In this document: piece after piece, positions 57,214 through 64,000 of the stretch
How positions within the stretch are numbered: position 1 is the first letter of the stretch
How the letters are laid out: each line of letters starts with the position of its first letter
Origin: Hippopus hippopus
Taxonomy: Eukaryota; Mollusca; Bivalvia; Cardiida; Cardiidae
Length of the DNA stretch: 64,000 nucleotides
Reading direction: 5' to 3'
NCBI GenBank assembly: GCA_946811185.2
Contig: OX328104.1
Span: forward strand, 52,684,505-52,748,504
The notes under the pieces: model-generated
What the model saw: the letters and a program-made list of their open reading frames with translations, nothing else
Databases searched by the model: none
What the model was told of the DNA's origin: nothing
Position numbers and translations under genes: made by a program

Positions 57214-57516
57214 TGTTTTTTTGGGGGGGGCGGGGGGTTGTGTGTGTGTGTGTGGGAGTGTCCTTGTTCAAGACACTTAAGTTATAGCCTAGTACAGTGA
57301 TGAAATCATGATGCACATATATAAATGAGCTGTTACCGTGAAAAAAAGGTCTATTTAGCTTTTCTGCCTTACACAGACATTTGTAGTAAAATACCAAAAA
57401 AATTTACTAGACATATTTTGCTGTGCAACCGTACAGACACTATGAAGTTATATTCAATAGAAAGGTGCAATTTCAAGTGTTTAATAACGGGATGGCCTTT
57501 TTGCAATCTGTGTCTA

Positions 57517-57727
57517 CTAACCCTTATCCTGCTGAATAAAAAAAATAAAACTTTCAAGCCGATTAAAAAAAAAAAAAAAAAACATGTTGCTGTTTTAGAG
57601 GTATTTTTGATGATGTATATCTCCTTATCGGACAGTGTAGATCCACGATCAGACTGCACGTTATGTGATCTTGATCTACGCTGTCCACAAATGGTTGGCA
57701 AGTCGAGCTTAGCAGCCTAAGGGTTAA
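57517..57727. mobile_element. Family 2 MITE, unit 3
   Basis: Counterpart of 17570-17770 with an expanded internal A-run (about 57564-57581). Confidence 0.72.
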
Positions 57728-57981
57728 TGAGCCACGCTCTGGTAAAAAGGGGGCTTACTGCATCTCCTTAATTCATTGGACCAAGCAAGATTCTTATAAT
57801 TAGGGATCCTTAAATTCTACTTTATCTAATATCCGATTGAATCATAAGGTAGACTGGTCCTTTGGCATGCCGAAAATTGACCAATAGCATAATGATTCAG
57901 CCCAGGTCAGCCTGCGCAGGTTGACCCGGGTCGATACTTTTTGCAGAAGTTTTAAGCCCCCTTTTCACAGAGCATAGCTCA
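57728..57981. mobile_element. TIR element TGAGCC...GGCTCA, unit 3
   Basis: Counterpart of 17771-18023; the right end is AGCATAGCTCA. Confidence 0.72.
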
Positions 57982-58148
57982 TTTATATGAGACCAGATAT
58001 GAAGTCACCGTATTGATTTATATACGTATCGCATTATTGTCTGCTATTTGGCATTTTTCAAGAACATAACTATTATATCTGATTTGGGCATTCGGGGTAC
58101 CACTCATCATAACTCGGCCGATTCCGTATCTACATCTAACCTCGTCTG

Positions 58149-58222
58149 TATAAAGGTGGTTTCCATTTTGAACTGCCAATCACGTGATCTTAAACATGGC
58201 GGCGCCTATGTTAATCGATTAG
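58149..58222 (+). promoter_or_regulatory. Promoter-like patch, unit 3
   Basis: Counterpart of 18191-18264, all motifs unchanged although unit 3 differs noticeably within the next 150-300 bp. Confidence 0.3.
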
Positions 58223-58713
58223 CAACGACATAAATAACCACGATGAAGTTATTCATATCTATCTATTCTGTCAGTGAAACCTTCAATCGGAATTGATAAA
58301 TCACGTTAAAAAGTGAATGTACAAACTGTTTCCCAAGGGAAATATATTTAGAAGAACTTACATGGAAAATTGTGACTCAAGTCTTCATATTCAGGAGGAG
58401 CCTTACAATTTTAAAAATGGTAAAACGCCGTATTTCCGGCAAAGAAATATACTTTATCGGCGCATATCATGCTACGTGATACAGCCGATGGACTTGATCA
58501 CCAGATAACCCGAGGTATGCCGAATGTCTGGGTATAAGACCGGACTACTTTTCAAGATAGCAACTGATGCAACAAATTTCAATATGATGTATTACAAGTT
58601 TATCTAAAACAACGCTAACTGGTGCACTTCATCCAGCCATAGTTAGCTAGCACATATTCTATGCACCAGTCATTTATAAACACAGCCCTTATAGGGCTGG
58701 AAATAGGGCCGGT

Positions 58714-59184
58714 GTGAGTCCAGCATTTTGGGGACATTACCTTGTTCTTGAAACCTGGCATATTGATATTTCTAATTATACAAGATGTGATTTTTATAAA
58801 CATTTTAAAAGTTTACTTCATGTGGAAAGATATCTAGAGTTTGATATGCTACCTATTTATAAACGCGCTCTTGCTCGTTTCCGCTGCTCCAGCCATAAAC
58901 TAATCATTGAATATGGACGTCATTATAAAGTCAATAGAGAGGAACGAATTTGTATGTTTTGCTTTTCTGAAAGAAACATAACTATTGTGGAAGATGAATT
59001 TCATGCATTTTTTATATGTGAAAAATATGATGAGATTAGGACTGATTATTTATTCTCTTGGTATAATGGCCGCCCAACAATTGAAAATTTATACTTACTT
59101 TTGTCTAGTGATAATTCTAATGTAATAAAACAGGTAGGGATCTATGTCAAAAAACTGTTAGATTTGGTAAATGCGGGGCATTAA
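58714..59184 (+). pseudogene. LINE ORF2 C-terminal remnant, frame intact, unit 3
   Basis: One continuous frame of 156 codons covers the region split in units 1 and 2, with RICMFC, EDEFHAFFICEKYDEIR and the natural stop. It is still a 5'-truncated, non-functional piece, but it preserves the ancestral reading frame. Confidence 0.78.
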
Positions 59185-59704
59185 CGTAGTTTGAAAAACG
59201 TTTGCATATATATGCATGTATCATAGGTCGGAGGCCTTATCACTGAATAAAATGTATTGTATTGTATTGTATTGAAGTCTGAGAAAAACCCTGCACAAAT
59301 CCCGATTTTCCCTAAATCTATATTTAGAGAATGTATACAAAGATTTGCGGTAAACAATGGTATCTTTTTTTTACATTATTTTTCCTGTTTGAAATTGTCA
59401 TTTTTGAGAAATATGGAGCGAAAAACAGTTTTGACTGATTGATTGTATTAGAGTTTAACACCGTTTTAACAGCTTATGTCATATCACGGCGGTCAATGCA
59501 CCTAAGCAAGTGTTTCCTGGCTTTCTCACACAAGTACTGACACAACTTTCTTTCCAAGTCACTGACTGCTTTATTTTCCAACGCTAGGATACCCAGGCGA
59601 TTGTCTGGATTTAAAATAGATACAAAGAGCGAGAAATTAGTTGACGTCTGCCAGTGAAATTAAATAGCTATATAACACTATGCTGTGATTTCTCGAGCTT
59701 TAAT

Positions 59705-60013
59705 GTTAAGGTATTACCATCCTAACGCTTCTAGTGCAACATGGAATAAAATTTCTTATTAGTTGATAAATAAGGATTTATACTGATGTAATATTTTTGC
59801 ACATTTCTAACCGACTAGAAATTCCTCTGATGTCTATCTTGAAATTATTTGTTGATTCTTTTGTTAGTTACCTGAAAAGGGACGTAATTATTATCTCCCT
59901 TTGTAATGAGAATATAGTGGTTTTAGATTTATAAATGATAATTCTAAGAAGGAAAAAAAGGAAAAAGTGGCTCGGTTAAAGTAGTAAAATAATACTCATT
60001 TTTAATGATAGCA
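59705..60013. mobile_element. TIR element truncated by deletion, unit 3
   Basis: The left end is as in the other units. AATGATAGCA then joins TGATGGTCCACTGC, removing the right TIR and the following sequence (20049-20594 in unit 1 numbering, about 546 bp). Confidence 0.78.
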
Positions 60014-61028
60014 TGATGGTCCACTGCTAAACCTATTTCCCAGCAAGTTTCTACCGACACCTAAATACTTTCAGTACTTTGATTTGTTAGACTAGCGATC
60101 AAATCATCGCTCTAGAGGCTACATTTTCAGCCTCCAAACTTATTCTAGAGAGAAATAGTTTGCTCTATTCTACTGAAATTCAGAATGTTTTGTTTTGGCA
60201 ATATGTGTAGAATTAAGATATACATTTCAGTTATGTCCCCAAGATTCTACACTAGAAAAACATTTCATCAACCTAGAGTCCTAAATTTTGTCCACATTCT
60301 TTAGAGGCATAATTAAGCTGGGGAGAAACTGCAAATATTGATGGAACTTCGTCAGTTATTTTATACTGATTGTACCTTTTGATAATCATTTTTTAACTGA
60401 AGTCAAATGAAAAAACTTTGAACTTTTTAAAGCTGTGGTGCATAGATTTTAAATCTCACTACATCTTTCTTTTCATGTGAATTTTAATATATACATAATT
60501 GTAGTTTAAGGATGACAACTCTGAACTTATGCTTGCATATAATACTATCTTATGGTAAGGTTATCTTGTATCTTGAATGCTTTTAATAGATTTTTCTTTT
60601 GAAATTTAAAAAGGGTGAAAATTTCTAACCCATTGCCACCAGGCAACTCTCAGGACCGTCAGTCCTTTGATTTTTTCTATTGTAAACCTTCTTTAGGGAT
60701 GTAATTTAAATTCTTATCTACTTCGCCGTCTGCATCGTAAAAGCGCTTGATAGAGCGTGTGCGACCTCGTGACGTCATCAAATAATATCGGCACCAGATA
60801 TCTACAAGTCCATGATCAAAATACAGCAGAAAAAATAAGGAAAAAGGACATGATTGGAAAGAAAGTAGATCTATATAATTTTTTTTTTTTTGCTGAAAAC
60901 AATGAAAGTTCTATCACTAGACATCATTTTCTGATCTTATTTATCCATAAACTCTGCTTTTTCTTAACCTTAAACTTTTGACAGGTGCCGCGTAAGCTTT
61001 CCTGTAGGTACTTGTCACGTGACCATAC

Positions 61029-61032
61029 TTAA
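61029..61032. other. Empty TTAA target site in unit 3
   Basis: CATAC-TTAA-ATTACGTG is continuous here, with a single TTAA where units 1 and 2 have 228 bp bounded by TTAA on each side. Either the element inserted in the ancestor of units 1 and 2, or it excised precisely from unit 3. Confidence 0.92.
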
Positions 61033-63015
61033 ATTACGTGATAGCTTAAAAATGTATACTGTTGGAAAAAGTTATGTTTCTAGTACTTTACGATTATTTC
61101 GTTAAAGAGTTTCATATACGACAACTTTTATTAGCCTTTCTAGAATCGTTTTTGAATTTGTAGATATGGAAGTTAGTTTTTAAATTTGACCCTCAATCTG
61201 TCATGCTGGTTTAAAAGATTTTAATAAGTAAAGTAATTAGACTATGAGCCAGCAGGGTGTTTCCTCCCCCCTCCCCCAGGGGAAATTTTGGGCACAATTA
61301 TTTTCTTGCAACCCAATGTCTCCTGGGCACATTTCCAAAGTCTGCCATCTGGCGACTGGGGCTTTTGCAAGTTAAAGAGGTCAAAGGTCATAAAGTGCAA
61401 ATCTAACTGCACTTTATCAGTTGTTTAGCAATTATTTTTTTTTTTTTTTTGTAATTTTAGTCCTTCTGTAAGTCCCAAATGATCTTAGGTATTGAATAAA
61501 GCTTCTTTAAAAATGTTTCTTTACAGTTATTCCAAAGTATAGGAGTTTTTACTGCTAATCAAAGCACTGAAAGCACTGAATTTCTAAGATTTAAGCTTCT
61601 AAAGATCATTATTAGGCCTGTAAGAAACTACAGAGATATTTTTCAGATAAAACACATTTTCTTGATGAAAGACGCTTTGAATACATCCTAGAAGCAACCT
61701 TCATGGCATTTTCAGATTTATATTTCACCAATTTGCCAAATCCATGAATAAAACGGAAGTACTAATAACAAAATTTCATCATACATAGGCTACTTCTGAA
61801 TGTTTTATACCAGTTGCTGAGAATTCAACTATCATCTGAATCATTTCTTATTTTGGACAGAAAACAATCTGAGATTTATTGGTATGCCTCTTTTATAGTC
61901 TTATTATATTCGTTACAGTAAATAGAAACTTTTTAGTGTAAATCAAAGCACTGAAGTTACCGATACATCATTTACCATTAATCTCTTGCATTTTTAAAAA
62001 ACGGACCATTATGTTTCAAAATACAATATATCTTGATCCTTTTTACTAAGAAAGTATTGCATATGTTAGTAACGAAAAGTATGACCTGCAGCCATATCTT
62101 CCTTTTTAACTAAATACGCAATACATATGCATAATTATAACTACCTGAAATCAGACATATATATTATTATTCCAAGTTAATCTTGTGATAAACTCCACTT
62201 TTTAGACACATCGATTTAGTAATTCGATGATTTACTAGCCATGTATGTTACCAAGATGAGCTGAATTTCCCTTTTGAATTTGATATTTTTAAAAAGCAGA
62301 TATACCTGCTGTACATAGCTTATTTGTTGGTCAGTATTCAGTTACAGAAGGCCATAGTGACAAAGGGAATGAAAGCCCACAATAATTATTTGCTCAGCAA
62401 AATCATCATCATCGTTTTCATGGATGTCAGCCATATTTGTGTAGCTACTTTGTTTTGTTATGGAAGCTAAGGCTGTTGTTTTTGCATTGTCACCTATTAA
62501 ATTAAGAAGCATCATGTCATGATTATGAAACAAGGCTAAGTATAAATGATGCAAGTGAGAGTCTTTGGGTTTGATATATAAACTACTCAAGTCTAAATAT
62601 GCAAGAAAGAGCCCTGTCATTTTTCCGTTCTTTTATCTATTTTTGTCCTATTTTTGCGCCTTTTATATTACTTTGAAATGAAGGTCATTCTGTTTGTTAT
62701 AATGCACTGTTCATATTTTGATAATTATCATGTTCTTTGTTGTAAAGATCATGCAAATTGTTATCTTTCAAATGGCAATCCTTTTATTGCTTAGGTTATC
62801 TTGATCCAAAAGCATATGAATGAATAAATAAATGATTTTTATGGCGCATCGATAGCTTTTGTCATTTAGCGTGCATACCTGTATTAAATGATTATTAAAA
62901 TAGGTCTTTGAGCAAAAAAAGATTTGAAGAAAATGATACAAAAAAAAGTTGAAATATCTAACAACATATGTCTTATGTTTCCATAGTTTTAAAGCTATGT
63001 ATTCACTTAGTCATT

Positions 63016-63289
63016 GCCCGACTGGATAGCTCAGTGGGTGACGAATCTGACTTGTGACCTGGTGGTTGTAGGATCGATACCCGGTTGAGGTAAACATTCT
63101 TTCTGACGACTTTTTGCCTCTCACCTCTTGTGCATGTTAGAGAAGTAGTCAATGACTTGGAAAGAAAGTTATGTCAGTACTGGTGTGAGAAAGCCAGAAA
63201 ACACATGCGTAGGTGCACTAACCGCCGTCTTATGACCCCAGCTGTTTAAACGGCTTTAAACTCAAACACAAACAAACAATAAAAAAAAT
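63016..63289 (+). mobile_element. Complete tRNA-derived SINE, unit 3
   Basis: tRNA-like head GCCCGACTGGATAGCTCAG (A box TAGCTCAGTGGG) and GGATCGATACCC (B box), about 75 nt, then the body seen in units 1 and 2, closing with AAACTCAAACACAAACAAAC and an A-rich end. The best SINE reference in the window. Confidence 0.8.
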
Positions 63290-63506
63290 CACTCACTCAT
63301 TTAGATTCTATTTTAGTGATTTATCGTCAATGTAAATACAAAATTTGCTTTACTCAGTTCTTTGTTTGATGCTTTACACATTCAACAGAGACAAAATCTT
63401 CATTGATATTTCAGCTGGCTAGTTATTATTTATCATGTTTGATAGATATACAACGACTTCTTAGTTCTTCTATGGGCAAAAGGCCTATGCATGGGTTTTG
63501 TGTTCA

Positions 63507-63534
63507 ACTCTCTCTCTCTCTCTCTCTCTCTCTC
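63507..63534. repeat. CT microsatellite, unit 3
   Basis: Shortest allele; the preceding C-run is absent. Confidence 0.95.
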
Positions 63535-64000
63535 ATTCATATATGCAAATGGAGGTACCTGTCATATTCCAAAATGGAAATGCCTACTGCAATATCCTTT
63601 GACTGTATGGAGCCCCTACTCATTTAGTACTAGCATAATTGTATTATTGTGCATGAAGTGATGAACATTTTTTCCATTTGGTATCAAGATCATGGGCTTA
63701 TTGATATTTCCAGGATATTGTTTCCCATATTACAAATGATAGGTTGCATTTTATTGCAATATTCCATATGAGTTATGCACCAATAATTGCTCATCTGTAG
63801 GAATAAATGGTCAGTGAACTCGTGGAGTACAGTTCCCTCTTTTCTAACATGCTTTACTTATTCACAAATTCTATGCTGTAAACAGAAGTCTCCGTAAATC
63901 GACCAAAGTAAATCATGTTTTGCAAAATGCTACCTTGTAAACATTATGAGAACAACAAACCCAGACTGATTCAAAAGAGTTTTATGGAAACCCTCTTTAT

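Larger units (their letters stand above)
45533..64000. repeat. 20-kb tandem segment, unit 3 (runs off the window)
   Basis: Third direct copy; 18,468 bp are visible and about 0.9 kb of the unit lies beyond the window. It is more diverged than units 1 and 2 are from each other. Private states: complete MITE at 46861-47091, foldback element shortened by about 250 bp, SINE head loss near 51220, about 546 bp missing at 60012, MITE absent at 61029, full SINE at 63016-63289. Confidence 0.95.

Overview
The window is AT-rich, repeat-dominated eukaryotic (animal) DNA. It holds no operons, no long open reading frames, and no rRNA or genuine tRNA genes. tRNA-derived SINEs, a 5'-truncated non-LTR retrotransposon end, many short TTAA-flanked MITEs and isolated splice-like exons together suggest a marine invertebrate, most likely a bivalve or other mollusc. 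That taxonomic call is inference from repeat style.

Layout. Positions 1-5539 are single-copy flank. They contain several MITEs, a 0.67 kb and a 0.91 kb terminal-inverted-repeat element, a tRNA-derived SINE and one convincing short coding segment (1587-1751). From 5540 to the window end the sequence is three direct tandem copies of a segment of about 20 kb: unit 1 (5540-25545), unit 2 (25546-45532) and unit 3 (45533 onward, still running at 64000, with about 0.9 kb of the unit missing). Units 1 and 2 are nearly identical. Unit 3 is more diverged and carries its own indels. Both visible unit-to-unit junctions fall at the same place, within about 3 nt of the dyad centre of a palindromic MITE that is complete only at the left edge of unit 1 (5449-5677).

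Each unit contains, in order: the half MITE, a reverse SINE, several MITEs, a foldback-like element of about 2.8 kb with repeat-filled inverted arms, more MITEs, a 122-bp inverted repeat carrying opposed CCAAT motifs, a SINE, a possible last coding exon (18 codons plus stop), a cluster of MITEs, a second TTAA MITE family, a 47-bp tandem repeat, a tRNA-like SINE head with a GT microsatellite, a third TIR element, a small promoter-like patch, a LINE 3' end, a reverse SINE, a fourth TIR element, a MITE missing from unit 3, a SINE body, and a CT microsatellite.

The dominant resident is one MITE family (called family 1 here). Its copies are about 205-231 bp, bounded by TTAA, with termini CCCTTTACC...GGTAAAGGG and a core palindrome of two 33-nt arms around one central base. 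Unit 3 keeps the exact empty TTAA site for one insertion present in units 1 and 2, which fixes the element boundaries and the target duplication. TTAA plus CCC-starting termini points to mobilisation by a piggyBac-type transposase, though no transposase is present here.

Functionally little can be said about genes. Only two short stretches look like authentic protein-coding sequence; both end in acidic tails and may be terminal exons of a gene or genes whose other exons are not recognisable here. The interest of the window is structural: a recent segmental triplication whose breakpoint lies at a hairpin tip, with shared and private indels that record its history.
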